Of a stretch of 64,000 nucleotides of DNA, positions 51,749 to 60,353 are shown piece after piece. The stretch covers positions 620,001 through 684,000 of the forward strand of contig NZ_ARVV01000001.1 of the NCBI RefSeq assembly GCF_000385375.1. The letters are read 5' to 3'. Below the pieces are notes generated by a model. The model did not search any database, was not told the DNA's origin, and saw nothing but the letters and a program-made list of their open reading frames with translations. Positions within the stretch are counted from its first letter, which is position 1. Each line of letters opens with the position of its first letter. The translations under genes were made by a program, and so were the position numbers. The DNA comes from Methyloversatilis discipulorum. GTDB taxonomy: Bacteria; Pseudomonadota; Gammaproteobacteria; Burkholderiales; Rhodocyclaceae.

Positions 51749-52054
51749 TCACAGCCCGAGCTGCTGCCGTCGCGCCTCGGCACCGTCGAGCGGCGCAAGG
51801 CGGGCGCGGATGACCGGATAGCGCTGCGCCGCCTCGGCGTTGATGCGTATCCAGTGCTGCTGGTCCTCCGCCAGGTCGAACTCCTCGACGATGGCGTGCA
51901 CCGGGCAGGCCGGAATGCAGGCGCTGCAGTCTATGCACACCGCCGGGTCGATATAGACGCGCACTTCGTTCACATGGAAGCATGCCACCGGGCAGCTCGC
52001 CACGCAGTCGGTATAGCGGCAGCCGCGGCAGTTGTCAGTCACGACATGGGTCAT
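51749..52054 (-). CDS. Two-cluster ferredoxin (FdxA-like, 7Fe/8Fe type)
   Basis: The 101-residue protein has two cysteine groups: CRGCRYTDCVASCPV (residues 9-23) and CIDCSACIPACP (about 40-51). The first group with C-x2-C-x4-C-x3-CP is FdxA-like and may hold a 3Fe-4S or 4Fe-4S cluster. A 50-residue C-terminal tail without cysteine (FDLAEDQQHWIRINAEAAQRYPVI) is also typical. It lies 3 bp after the molybdopterin gene and 6 bp before the reductase gene. Confidence 0.9.
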   Translation of the reverse strand: MTHVVTDNCRGCRYTDCVASCPVACFHVNEVRVYIDPAVCIDCSACIPACPVHAIVEEFDLAEDQQHWIRINAEAAQRYPVIRARLAPLDGAEARRQQLGL

Positions 52055-52057
52055 GGT

Positions 52058-54190
52058 TCAGACCCTCTGCACGTCGACGCGGTTGTCGGAATAGGTGCCC
52101 GCCTGGCCGAGATTGCAGTGCCGGGTCGAGGTGGTCGAGTTGACCGCGGTGCCGCTGCGGTTCAGCCCCGGCCAGTGGCCGACATTGGTCATCATCAGGC
52201 CGGGTGACACGTCCTCGCTGACCTCGGCGCGCGCCTCGAAGGCGCCGCGGTCGTTGAACACGCGCACATAGCTGCCCTGTTCGATGCTGCGCGGGCCGGC
52301 GTCTATCGGGTGGATGACGATGATCTGTTCGCCCTGGCGGCGCTGCTGGGTCGGTTCGTTCGCGTACTGCGTGTTCAGGAAGGCGTGCGGCTTGGGCGAC
52401 ACCAGATTGATCGGGAAGGCGCTGGCGCCGTCCGGCATCATGGTTTCGACCGACGGGATGTAGTTGGGCACCGGGTCGACCGGCGTGCCCGGCTGCATCG
52501 CTTCATACCCCGAACGCCACACCGGCACCACGAAGTTGCCGCCGGCGGCGAGGCTGGAGGCGAATTCGCACTTGCCGGAAGGCGTCTTGAAGTCGCCGGT
52601 GGCGTGCGGCGTGCGCTCGTCCGGCAGGCCGACGTCGAGCCGCATCCAGCCCTTTTCCTTCAGCGTCTCCAGCGTGATGCCCTTCATGACCGGCGCGTCC
52701 CAGTCGTAGCAGCGGCGCAGCATTTCCCAGTCGTCGAGATCCCAGTGCTCGTCGGTGAAGCCCATGGTCTTCGCCAGCCGGCGGAACAGTTCGACATTGG
52801 GCACGCACTCGCCCGGCGGCGCGATCGCCGGCTGGTTCAGGTGCATGTAGAGGTGGCCCCAGGTCACCATGATGTCCAGCTGCTCGGCCTGCATGGTCGC
52901 CGGCAGCAGGATGTCGGCGTACTTGGCGGTATCGGTGATGAACAGTTCGCTGCACACCATGAACAGGTCTTCGCGCTGCAGGCCCTCGACGATGGTGCCG
53001 GCGCCCGGCGCCTGCGACACCGGGTTGGAGTTGTAGACGAACAGCGACTTGATCGGCGGATCGAGCGGCATCGCACCGGTCAGCGCGGCGCCGAGGTCCA
53101 GTTCGTTGATCACGCGGGTGCCCGGCGGAATCCAGTCCGGCCGGCACATGAAGTCGAACTTGAACGGAAATTCCCAGATCGGCATTTCTATGGTGCCGCC
53201 GCCCGGATAGCGCCAGGCGCCGGTCAGCGCCGGCAGGCAGGTGATCGCGCGCACCGCGTCGCCGCCGCCCGGGCTGCGCTCGACCGCCACGCCCTGGCGT
53301 ATCGCCGAGCGCTGCGTGCCGGCGTACTCGCGCGCCAGCGTCAGGATGTCCACCACCGGAATGCCGGTGATGTCGGATACCCGCTCGGGCGGAAATTCCG
53401 CCGCGCGCGCCTTCAGCTGGTCGAAACCCAGCGTGTATTTCTCGACGTAGTCGTGGTCGTACAGGTCCTCGCTGATGATCACGTTCATCATGCCCAGTGC
53501 CAGCGCGGCGTCGGTGCCCGGCTTGATGCGGATGTGCCAGTCGGCCTGCTTGGCGGTGCGGGTGCGCACCGGGTCGATCACCACGATCTTGGCGCCGGCC
53601 GCCTTGGCCTTCAGCACGAAGGGCCAGCCGTGCAGATTGGTGTTGAGCATGTTCATGCCCCACACGATGATGTACTTCGACACCGCCAGACTTTCGACGT
53701 CCATGCCGCCGGTCGGCCCCACCGTCATGATCCAGGCGGTCGATGAACCGGATTCGCAGTAGGTCTTCTCGGCCACGGTCGAACCCAGCCGGTTGAAGAA
53801 GGCGTCGCCTGCGGTCAGCCCGTTCAGCGTGCCCTGATGGCCCAGGTAGGCGTGCGGCATGATGGCCTGCGTACCGTACTGCGCGATGATGTCGGTCCAC
53901 TTCGACTTGATCGTCGCCAGCGCCTCGTCCCAGCTGATGCGCTCGAACATGCCCGAGCCCTTGGGGCCGACCCGCTTCATCGGGTACAGCAGGCGGTCCG
54001 GGTTGTAGTGGTGCTCGGCGAAGTTCTTCAGCTTCACGCACAGCCCGCCGCGCGTCATCGGGTGGTCCGGGTCGCCGGTCACCTCGACCAGCTTGCCGTC
54101 CTCGACGTGGTACAGGAAAGCACAGGTATCGGGGCAATCCTGCGGACAGGCGCCGCGCACGACAAGGGTTTCGCTCGAATGGGTGGACAT
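52058..54190 (-). CDS. Molybdopterin-dependent oxidoreductase with N-terminal Fe-S cluster
   Basis: The 710-residue protein of the DMSO-reductase superfamily has a [4Fe-4S] motif (Cys15, Cys19, Cys23, Cys51: CPQDCPDTC...GGLCVK). TYCESGSSTAW (Cys145) is a possible molybdenum ligand region, followed by IIVWGMNMLNTNLHGWPF, VVIDPVRTRTAKQADWHIRIKPGTDAALALGMM and the C-terminal molydop_binding domain (SPKPHAFLNTQYAN, YVRVFNDRGAFEARAEVSEDV). There is no Tat signal, so it is cytoplasmic. Formate or another small oxyanion/organic substrate cannot be decided. It is first in a three-gene redox operon. Confidence 0.9.
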   Translation of the reverse strand: MSTHSSETLVVRGACPQDCPDTCAFLYHVEDGKLVEVTGDPDHPMTRGGLCVKLKNFAEHHYNPDRLLYPMKRVGPKGSGMFERISWDEALATIKSKWTDIIAQYGTQAIMPHAYLGHQGTLNGLTAGDAFFNRLGSTVAEKTYCESGSSTAWIMTVGPTGGMDVESLAVSKYIIVWGMNMLNTNLHGWPFVLKAKAAGAKIVVIDPVRTRTAKQADWHIRIKPGTDAALALGMMNVIISEDLYDHDYVEKYTLGFDQLKARAAEFPPERVSDITGIPVVDILTLAREYAGTQRSAIRQGVAVERSPGGGDAVRAITCLPALTGAWRYPGGGTIEMPIWEFPFKFDFMCRPDWIPPGTRVINELDLGAALTGAMPLDPPIKSLFVYNSNPVSQAPGAGTIVEGLQREDLFMVCSELFITDTAKYADILLPATMQAEQLDIMVTWGHLYMHLNQPAIAPPGECVPNVELFRRLAKTMGFTDEHWDLDDWEMLRRCYDWDAPVMKGITLETLKEKGWMRLDVGLPDERTPHATGDFKTPSGKCEFASSLAAGGNFVVPVWRSGYEAMQPGTPVDPVPNYIPSVETMMPDGASAFPINLVSPKPHAFLNTQYANEPTQQRRQGEQIIVIHPIDAGPRSIEQGSYVRVFNDRGAFEARAEVSEDVSPGLMMTNVGHWPGLNRSGTAVNSTTSTRHCNLGQAGTYSDNRVDVQRV

Positions 54191-54350
54191 GGCTTTCTCC
54201 CGGTAGAAAAAGTGACAAGGGGTGGATGGGCGGGCCCTCTGCGGAGCCCGGTCCCGATGTCTGCCCGGTGAAAGTTAGTCAGTGGCGGTGGCAGGAGACA
54301 GGGCCAGTCGGAGAAAAAACGATGGTGCCAGCGGGTGGCGTCCCCTTCCT

Positions 54351-54773
54351 TCAGTCGGTGGCTGTGGCCGATCGCGAGAACGGATTGAAGGCCTCGACGC
54401 CGAGCGCCTTGAAATCGGCCACATTGCGCGACGCGACAGTCAGGCCGTGGGTCAGCGCAGTGGCTGCGATCATCGCGTCCTCGTACAGCGTGTCGGACTT
54501 GCGGTGCATCAGTGCTGCCCAGCGTCTGAATGCCGTCGCATCCATCGGCAGTACGTTGTAGGCGCTGGCGACCTGATCCAGCCACGCTTCGATCTCGGCC
54601 GCCTTGACCGCGTCCTGCTCGCGCGTCAATTCTATTCCTGCCTGGATTTCTCCGACCGTCACCGCCGACAGGAAAAGACTTGCGTCGTCGATGGACTGCA
54701 GCCAGGCCACGACGCCACCGTGTGGCCGCGGCCGGCGCAGTTCGGACACGACGTTGGTATCGAGCAGGTACAT
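54351..54773 (-). CDS. vapC: VapC-like PIN-domain toxin
   Basis: The 140-residue PIN-domain RNase starts MYLLDTNVVSELRRP (Asp5 is the first metal ligand). Acidic residues follow in SAVTVGEIQAGIEL and LYEDAMIAATALTHGLTVASRNVADFKALGVEAFNPF (in pieces). It would cleave RNA when free of its antitoxin. An in-frame GTG at 54779 overlaps the antitoxin stop (GTGA) and may be the real start. It pairs with the Phd-type antitoxin upstream. Confidence 0.9.
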   Translation of the reverse strand: MYLLDTNVVSELRRPRPHGGVVAWLQSIDDASLFLSAVTVGEIQAGIELTREQDAVKAAEIEAWLDQVASAYNVLPMDATAFRRWAALMHRKSDTLYEDAMIAATALTHGLTVASRNVADFKALGVEAFNPFSRSATATD

Positions 54774-54775
54774 CG

Positions 54776-55033
54776 TCACTTGAGCGCTTCCACCGGCCGC
54801 CGCCGGGCGCGCCCGCGCGGCGGTGCCAGCGACTCGGCGCGGGCATCGTCGGACAGCAGCAGTGCCTTCAGCGACGGGCGTGCTGCCGACTGCAGCCTGC
54901 GCCATTCCTGTACCGGTACCAGTACCGCTGCTTCGATGCCGCGGCGGGTCACCATCTGCGGTCCCTCGGACAGGCAGGCATCGAGAAATTCGCTGAAGCG
55001 TGCTTTTGCATCCTGAACAGGCCATGCGTCCAT
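54776..55033 (-). CDS. Phd/YefM-type antitoxin
   Basis: The 85-residue antitoxin has the Phd/YefM fold: AWPVQDAKARFSEFLDACLSEGPQMVTRRGIEAAVLVPVQEWRRL (in pieces). The C-terminal arm is basic and disordered-looking (RGRARRRPVEALK) and would bind the toxin. GGAGGT lies five bases before the ATG. It represses its own promoter through the inverted repeat just upstream. Confidence 0.9.
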   Translation of the reverse strand: MDAWPVQDAKARFSEFLDACLSEGPQMVTRRGIEAAVLVPVQEWRRLQSAARPSLKALLLSDDARAESLAPPRGRARRRPVEALK

Positions 55034-55048
55034 GATCACCTCCAACAG

Positions 55049-55066
55049 ACTAGATTTCTGACTAGT
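55049..55066. promoter_or_regulatory. Candidate operator of the vapC toxin-antitoxin operon
   Basis: ACTAG-N8-CTAGT forms an inverted repeat 16-33 bp upstream of the antitoxin ATG, in an AT-rich patch that otherwise contrasts with the GC-rich surroundings. This is where an autoregulated operator is expected. Confidence 0.5.
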
Positions 55067-55145
55067 TTTTCAGCGCCCGCGCGCGCTGTCAAACCGTCGG
55101 TCGGCATCCGGCTTCAACTGCCCGGCTCGCGACGGAAACATGCGC

Positions 55146-56633
55146 TCAGGAGAGCGCCTGCGCCAGCCCGTCGATGCCGCGCTCGATCTGCGCCTCTGCC
55201 AGGTGCCCGTAGCCCAGCATCAGGCAGCGTTCGTGCCCCGGCAGCCCTTCGTGGAACCAGACCGGGCTGTCGGACAGCGGATAGACGCCGGTGCCGAAGC
55301 CGCGTGCGGCGGCCTGAACCTCGACCGCCGGCGGACAGGATTCGGGCAGGCGCAGCAGAACGTGCTGGCCGGCGTCGGCGCCCTGGATGCGCACTTCGGG
55401 CAGACGCGTACGCAGCGCGCCGACCAGCGCGTTGCGCCGCCCTTCGTGGGCGGTGCGCAGCCGGCGCAGATGGGTGTCGTAACTGCCGTCGCGAATGAAC
55501 TGTGCCAGCGTGGCCTGTTCCAGCCAGGGCAGGCCGTTGTCCATCAGCGACTTGATCGTCACCGCGGTGCGCACCAGGTCGCGCGGCAGCAGCATGTAGC
55601 CGATGCGCAGGCCTGGACCGAGCGTGCGGGTGAATGAATTGACGTAGATGACGCAGCCGTTGCGGTCGAGCGACTGCAGCGTCGGCAGCGGTGCGCCTTC
55701 GTAGCGGTAGTCGGCGTCGTAGTCGATTTCCAGGATGTAGGCGCCGTTGCGCGCGGCCCATTCGAGCAGCGCGAGGCGCCGGTGCAGCGGCATGGTGCCG
55801 CCGGTCGGGAACTGGTGCGACGGCGTGACATAGACCAGCTTCACCCGCCGCTGCGGCAGCTGCCGCACATCCACGCCATGCGCATCGACCGCCACCGGAA
55901 TCACCTGGGCGCCGTAGCTTTCGAACAGGAAGGCTGCACCGCGGTATGTCGGCGCTTCCATCACGACCGGCGTGCGGGTGCCGACGAACAGGTGAGCCAC
56001 CAGATCTATGCCCTGCTGGAAACCGGCCACCAGCAGCAGCTGTTCGGTCGAGGCCACCATGCCGCGCGTGGTGGCGAGGTGGTTCACGATGAGCTGGCGC
56101 AGTTCGGGCAGACCGGCCGGGTGGCTGTACTCGCTCATCCGCTCGGCGGCGCCACCCAGGCATTCGACGATGAGCTTGCGCCAGATGCGTTCCGGAAAGC
56201 TGCGCGGGTCGGCGCGGCCGAACACGAAGTCCGTTGCGAGGCCGGGCTGGGCCGGACGATGCAGGCCGGTCAGGCCGCGGCCGCCATAGGGCAGCGGCAG
56301 ATTCAGCGCGCGGTGTTCGGCGCCGCTGCGCAGATCGTCGATGCTGTCCGGCGAGCGGATCAGGGTGTCCGGCAGCGTCTTCGCGACGAAGGTGCCGACC
56401 GCACGCTCGGTGTACAGATAGCCCTGCGCGATCAGTTCCTCGTAGGCGGCGGTGACCGTGTTGCGCGATACGCCGATCTGTCGCCCGAGGTCGCGCGTCG
56501 CCGGCACCGGTGCGCCGGGCGGCAGCAGGTGGTGCTCGATCAGCGCGCGCATCTGCGCGACGATCTGCGCCTGCAGCGTGCTGTCCAGGGTCGGGTCTAC
56601 GAGGATGGGAAGGTGCACGGCGTGAGCTCGCAT
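55146..56633 (-). CDS. MocR/PdxR-like GntR-family regulator lacking the PLP lysine
   Basis: The 495-residue protein has a GntR winged helix (about 20-85: MRALIEHHLLPPGAPVPATRDLGRQIGVSRNTVTAAYEELIAQGYL in pieces) and an aminotransferase-like domain (about 130-490: YVTPSHQFPTGGTM, DYDADYRYEG). In MocR proteins the PLP lysine lies in S-x-S-K-T-L-x-P-G-L-R; here the sequence is NSFTRTLGPGLR, with Arg336 in place of Lys. So it probably cannot form the normal Schiff base. It diverges from the SDR gene it may regulate. Confidence 0.88.
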   Translation of the reverse strand: MRAHAVHLPILVDPTLDSTLQAQIVAQMRALIEHHLLPPGAPVPATRDLGRQIGVSRNTVTAAYEELIAQGYLYTERAVGTFVAKTLPDTLIRSPDSIDDLRSGAEHRALNLPLPYGGRGLTGLHRPAQPGLATDFVFGRADPRSFPERIWRKLIVECLGGAAERMSEYSHPAGLPELRQLIVNHLATTRGMVASTEQLLLVAGFQQGIDLVAHLFVGTRTPVVMEAPTYRGAAFLFESYGAQVIPVAVDAHGVDVRQLPQRRVKLVYVTPSHQFPTGGTMPLHRRLALLEWAARNGAYILEIDYDADYRYEGAPLPTLQSLDRNGCVIYVNSFTRTLGPGLRIGYMLLPRDLVRTAVTIKSLMDNGLPWLEQATLAQFIRDGSYDTHLRRLRTAHEGRRNALVGALRTRLPEVRIQGADAGQHVLLRLPESCPPAVEVQAAARGFGTGVYPLSDSPVWFHEGLPGHERCLMLGYGHLAEAQIERGIDGLAQALS

Positions 56634-56815
56634 GGCGACGTTCCGGCGACCGTTGGGTCGCCCGCTTTCCGCGAGATTAACAGCAGACCGCGCGCCAACC
56701 GGCAACGCTCGATCGCGAGGTCTATATCCAAAGAGGCAGGCATACGCTTCACCACCGCACGAAAGATGCGCGAGGCCCGGCACGCGACCGGCGCACGACA
56801 AAGAGGGAGACAGAC

Positions 56816-57601
56816 ATGAATGCAGAAAGTGGAAGCGGCTGGGCGCTGGTGACTGGCGCGTCAAGCGGACTGGGTGTCGAGTTCGCGCGCCTGCTCGCCG
56901 CGCGCGGACGCAATCTGGTGCTGGTGGCGCGCAGCGTCGAAGCGCTGGAGACGCTGGCAGCCGAACTGACTGCCGCTCACCGGGTTGCCGTCCGGGTGGC
57001 CGCGCTGGATCTGTCGCAGCCGGGGGCGGCGATCGAACTGAAGCGACGGACCGACGGACTGGGGCTGCGCGTCGACACCCTGATCAACAATGCCGGATTC
57101 GGCGTGCACGGCGAATTCGTCGAGGCGGATTCGCGGCGCCTGCAGCAGATGCTGGACGTGAACGTGTCGGCGCTCACCCAGCTCGCCCGCCTCTACGGCG
57201 AGGACATGCGCCGCCGCGGTGACGGTCGCATGCTGCTGGTGGCCAGCCTGCTCGGCTTCATGGCATCGCCGGTCTATGCCGCCTACGCGGGGACCAAGGC
57301 ATACGTACTCAGCCTGGGCGAAGCGCTGCACGACGAACTGGCGCCGCACGGCGTCACCGTCACCGTGCTGGCGCCCGGCCTCACCGACACCGCCTTCACC
57401 CGCACCGCCGGGCACGAGGCGTCGGCCACGCTGAAGCTGATGCTGATGCAGCCGCGACCAGTGGCCGAAGCCGGTCTGCGCGCGCTCGATGACGGACGCG
57501 CCTGCGTGGTGCCCGGAATCCTGAACAAGCTGTCGGCGTGGTCCACCCGCATCACGCCGCGCGCCATGCACCGCCGCATCATGCAGGCGCTGCTGGCCTG
57601 A
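56816..57601 (+). CDS. Short-chain dehydrogenase/reductase (SDR)
   Basis: The 261-residue classical SDR has the NAD(P)-binding GASSGLG (residues 14-20), a following Arg-rich turn (NLVLVARS) suggesting NADP(H), NNAGFG, Ser in LLVASLLGFM, and the catalytic YAGTK (Tyr-x3-Lys). It reduces or oxidises an unknown alcohol or ketone. It diverges from the MocR-like gene with about 180 bp between them. GGGAG precedes the ATG. Confidence 0.9.
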   Translation: MNAESGSGWALVTGASSGLGVEFARLLAARGRNLVLVARSVEALETLAAELTAAHRVAVRVAALDLSQPGAAIELKRRTDGLGLRVDTLINNAGFGVHGEFVEADSRRLQQMLDVNVSALTQLARLYGEDMRRRGDGRMLLVASLLGFMASPVYAAYAGTKAYVLSLGEALHDELAPHGVTVTVLAPGLTDTAFTRTAGHEASATLKLMLMQPRPVAEAGLRALDDGRACVVPGILNKLSAWSTRITPRAMHRRIMQALLA

Positions 57602-57613
57602 AGGCCGGCGGTT

Positions 57614-58258
57614 TCAGGCCGCCGCGCGGAAGGTGAGGTTGATGCGGCAGGCGCCGGTCAGCGGATGCTCGGCGTGCGCCAGCGGCAGCACACCGTGAAA
57701 GCGCAGCCGCGACGGGCCGCCCCACACGACCACGTCGCCATGCACCAGACGCAGCTTCTGCGTCGGGTCGTTCCGCCGCAGGCCGCCGAACAGGAAGACG
57801 GCCGGAATGCCGAGCGATACCGACACGATGGGCGCGCCGTAATCGCGTTCGTTGCGGTCCTGGTGCAGCGTGAGCCTGGCGCCCGGCGCATAGCGGTTGA
57901 TCAGGCAGGCGTCGGGCGCGAATCCGGCGAAGCCGGCGCGCGCCGCTGCGTCGTGTGCGAGCGCGCTGAAGCAGGCCGGCATCGCCGGCCATCGTCGTTC
58001 GCTGTCGGGGTCACGCGAGGTGTAGCGGTAGCCCTGTTCGTCCGAGTGCCAGCCCAGCGTGCCGCAGCTGGTGGTGGCCACCGACATCGTGTGACCGCCG
58101 GGCGTGATCAGGTGACGGAAGGGCGCGCTGGCGGCGATGTCGTCGACCGCGGCCAGCAGCGTCGGCGCGACGTCGCGCGCAAAGCCACGCAGCAGCGCGG
58201 CACCGGGCGCCAGCGCGTAGATGCCGGCTTCGCGTTCCTGCTCGTCGAACAGGTCCAT
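57614..58258 (-). CDS. alkB: AlkB-type DNA/RNA demethylase
   Basis: The 214-residue Fe(II)/2-oxoglutarate dioxygenase has His132 and Asp134 in LHQDRNE, His188 in RLRFHGV, and RINLTFR with Arg205 and Arg211, the AlkB metal- and 2OG-binding set. It oxidatively removes methyl groups from 1-methyladenine and 3-methylcytosine. Its start overlaps the ada stop by one base, so the pair is co-translated, as in the E. coli ada-alkB operon. Confidence 0.95.
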   Translation of the reverse strand: MDLFDEQEREAGIYALAPGAALLRGFARDVAPTLLAAVDDIAASAPFRHLITPGGHTMSVATTSCGTLGWHSDEQGYRYTSRDPDSERRWPAMPACFSALAHDAAARAGFAGFAPDACLINRYAPGARLTLHQDRNERDYGAPIVSVSLGIPAVFLFGGLRRNDPTQKLRLVHGDVVVWGGPSRLRFHGVLPLAHAEHPLTGACRINLTFRAAA

Positions 58259-59340
58259 CAGTCGCTGCGCTCGCGGTCGAGCAGTGCGCGCTTGCGCGCC
58301 ACACCCCAGCGATAGCCCGACAGACTGCCGTCGGTGCGCACGACGCGGTGGCAGGGCACCGCCACCGCCAGCGTATTGGCGGCGCAGGCGCTGGCGACTG
58401 CACGCACCGCGGCCGGCGCGCCGATGCGCTGCGCCAGTTCGGCGTAGCTCAGCGTCTGTCCCGGCGGTATCGCGCGCAGCGCCGCCCACACGCGCTGCTG
58501 GAAGGCGGTGCCGCGGAGATCCAGCGGCAGCGCCAGACCGATGCGCGGTGCCTCGACGAAGCCGACCACCTGCGCCACCACACGCGCGAAGTCGGCATCG
58601 TCGCCGCTGAGGCGTGCCTGCGGGAAGCGGTCCTGCAGCTCACGCGCCAGCGCGTCGGCGTCGTCGCCCAGCGCGATTGCGCAGACACCCTGCGGGCTGG
58701 CCGCCACCAGCAGGGCTCCGAGCGCGCATTGCGCGATGGCGAAACGGATGTCGGTGTCGGCGCCGCCGGCCCGATAGCGACGCGGCGTCATGCCCAGTGG
58801 TCGTGCCGATTTCTCGTAGACGCGGCTGGTCGAGCCGTAGCCCGCGTCGACGATGGCCTCGGTCACGCTTGCGCCGTCGGCCAGCCGCTCGCGCAGTCGT
58901 TCCGCGCGTCGCGCTGCCGCCCAGGCGCGCGGTGTCAGCCCGGTGTGCGCCCTGAACACGCGCAGCAGGTGGAAGCGGCTGCAACCGGCCGACGCGGCCA
59001 GTGCGTCGAGCGAAGGAAGCGTGTCGGCGTCGTCGATCTGCCGGCACAGCGCGGCCACCATGGCAGCCTGCCGTTCGGCCAATGGCGGCAGGTCGGGCCG
59101 GCAGCGTTTGCAGGGTCGGAAGCCGGCCGCCTCGGCGTCGGTGCGGCTGGCGTGGAAGCTCACGTTCTCCGGCCGCGGCGTGCGCGCGCCGCAGGACGGG
59201 CGGCAGTACACGCCGGTGCTGGCGACCGAGTAGAAGAATCGGCCGTCGGCGCCCGCATCGCGCGCCCGCACCGCCGCCCAGCGAGGGTCTGCGAGCGTGA
59301 CGGCGGCGCGTGCTTCACGGCGGCTGGCGGTGTTCGTCAT
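58258..59340 (-). CDS. ada: Ada: bifunctional DNA methyltransferase and transcriptional activator
   Basis: The 360-residue Ada has the N-terminal zinc domain with Cys46, Cys50, Cys77 and Cys80 (YCRPSC and CKRC; Cys46 accepts methyl from phosphotriesters). An AraC-type HTH (about 110-195: LAASAGCSRFHLLRVFRAHTGLTPRAW) and the C-terminal O6-methylguanine transferase with PCHR (Cys330) follow. Methylated Ada activates the adaptive response. It is first in the ada-alkB operon; alkA lies divergent on the other side. Confidence 0.95.
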   Translation of the reverse strand: MTNTASRREARAAVTLADPRWAAVRARDAGADGRFFYSVASTGVYCRPSCGARTPRPENVSFHASRTDAEAAGFRPCKRCRPDLPPLAERQAAMVAALCRQIDDADTLPSLDALAASAGCSRFHLLRVFRAHTGLTPRAWAAARRAERLRERLADGASVTEAIVDAGYGSTSRVYEKSARPLGMTPRRYRAGGADTDIRFAIAQCALGALLVAASPQGVCAIALGDDADALARELQDRFPQARLSGDDADFARVVAQVVGFVEAPRIGLALPLDLRGTAFQQRVWAALRAIPPGQTLSYAELAQRIGAPAAVRAVASACAANTLAVAVPCHRVVRTDGSLSGYRWGVARKRALLDRERSD

Positions 59341-59452
59341 CGTGCTTCCGCTTCTTTCGGGTGGTCGATACCGGGACATTAATTGCTGTGCATCGACACC
59401 GCACTCCGCCGATTGCTTTCGAATCCGCGCAGGACGGCGTTGGTCGATTTCT

Positions 59453-59612
59453 TGTGTGAGCGGCTTTGGCCGCGACGCGGCCGCCGCCGTCCGCCAGCTT
59501 CGATCCAGGTCGCTGTCGGGGTCAGAAGACCCCTCCCACAGAACCCCGGCCGAGGCTCAGGTCGTCGATCGGGGGCACCACCCCTGTGGGAGCGGTCTTC
59601 TGACCGCGACGC
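59453..59612. repeat. REP palindrome cluster 8
   Basis: Three units lie between the divergent ada and alkA genes: 59454 (GCGGC/GCCGC), 59514 (GGGGTC/GACCCC, inverted) and 59585 (GCGGTC-TTCT-GACCGC). The remaining 376-bp gap must hold both promoters; I could not place them with confidence. Confidence 0.78.
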
Positions 59613-59716
59613 GGCTTCGGCAGGCCGCTGGCTGTGGCCGAGGCCACCCGAACGGGTCCTTCCGCCGGCAAGTCACGGTCGACATTGCCCGCCTGCAATC
59701 GCGATACTGCATCGCC

Positions 59717-60346
59717 ATGGACCTCCCCGACACAACCGACCACCACCACGAGGCGGCGCGCTTTCTGGCCGCGCTGGACGACGACTGGGCGACGCTGGTC
59801 GCCACCGTCGGCCCCTGCCTGCACGCGCCGAAGCCGGCACGCGAGCCGTGGCAGGCGCTGCTCCGTGCGGTGGCCTACCAGCAGCTCAGCGTGCGCGCTG
59901 GCGACACGATGATCGCGCGCTTTCTCGCGCTGTACGGCGCCCCGGATTTTCCGACGCCGGAGCAGGTCTGCGCCACCTCGCCGGAAGCGCTGCGCGGCTG
60001 CGGTTTTTCCGGCCGCAAGGCGGACACGATACGCGGCATCGCCGAAGCTGCCCGCAACGGCGTCGTGCCGACACTGGCGCAGGCGCGCGACATGGACGAC
60101 GAGGCGCTGATCACCCGGCTGACCGCGCTGCACGGCATCGGCCGGTGGACGGTGGAGATGATGCTCATCTATACGCTGGGCCGGACCGATCTGCTGCCGG
60201 CCGACGACCTCGGCGTGCGCGAAGGCTACCGTCGGCTGCGGCGTCTCGACCGCCCGCCGACGCCGCGGCAGATGACCGCGCTGGCATTACCGTGGTCGCC
60301 GCACCGCACCGCCGCCAGCTGGTATCTGTGGCGGGTGCCGCGCTGA
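59717..60346 (+). CDS. alkA: DNA-3-methyladenine glycosylase II (AlkA-like)
   Basis: The 209-residue HhH-GPD glycosylase has the helix-hairpin-helix LHGIGRWTVE (about 138-147) and the catalytic acidic pair at 163-164 in LLPADDLGVREG. It lacks the N-terminal extra domain of E. coli AlkA and so is the short form. It removes alkylated bases and starts base-excision repair. It forms an alkylation-repair cluster with ada-alkB. Confidence 0.92.
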   Translation: MDLPDTTDHHHEAARFLAALDDDWATLVATVGPCLHAPKPAREPWQALLRAVAYQQLSVRAGDTMIARFLALYGAPDFPTPEQVCATSPEALRGCGFSGRKADTIRGIAEAARNGVVPTLAQARDMDDEALITRLTALHGIGRWTVEMMLIYTLGRTDLLPADDLGVREGYRRLRRLDRPPTPRQMTALALPWSPHRTAASWYLWRVPR

Positions 60347-60353
60347 CCGCGCC

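Noticed and set aside
52310..53746. 478-residue plus-strand frame inside the molybdopterin gene
   Set aside because: It is antisense with typical His/Arg/Val-rich composition. The opposite strand encodes a clear oxidoreductase.
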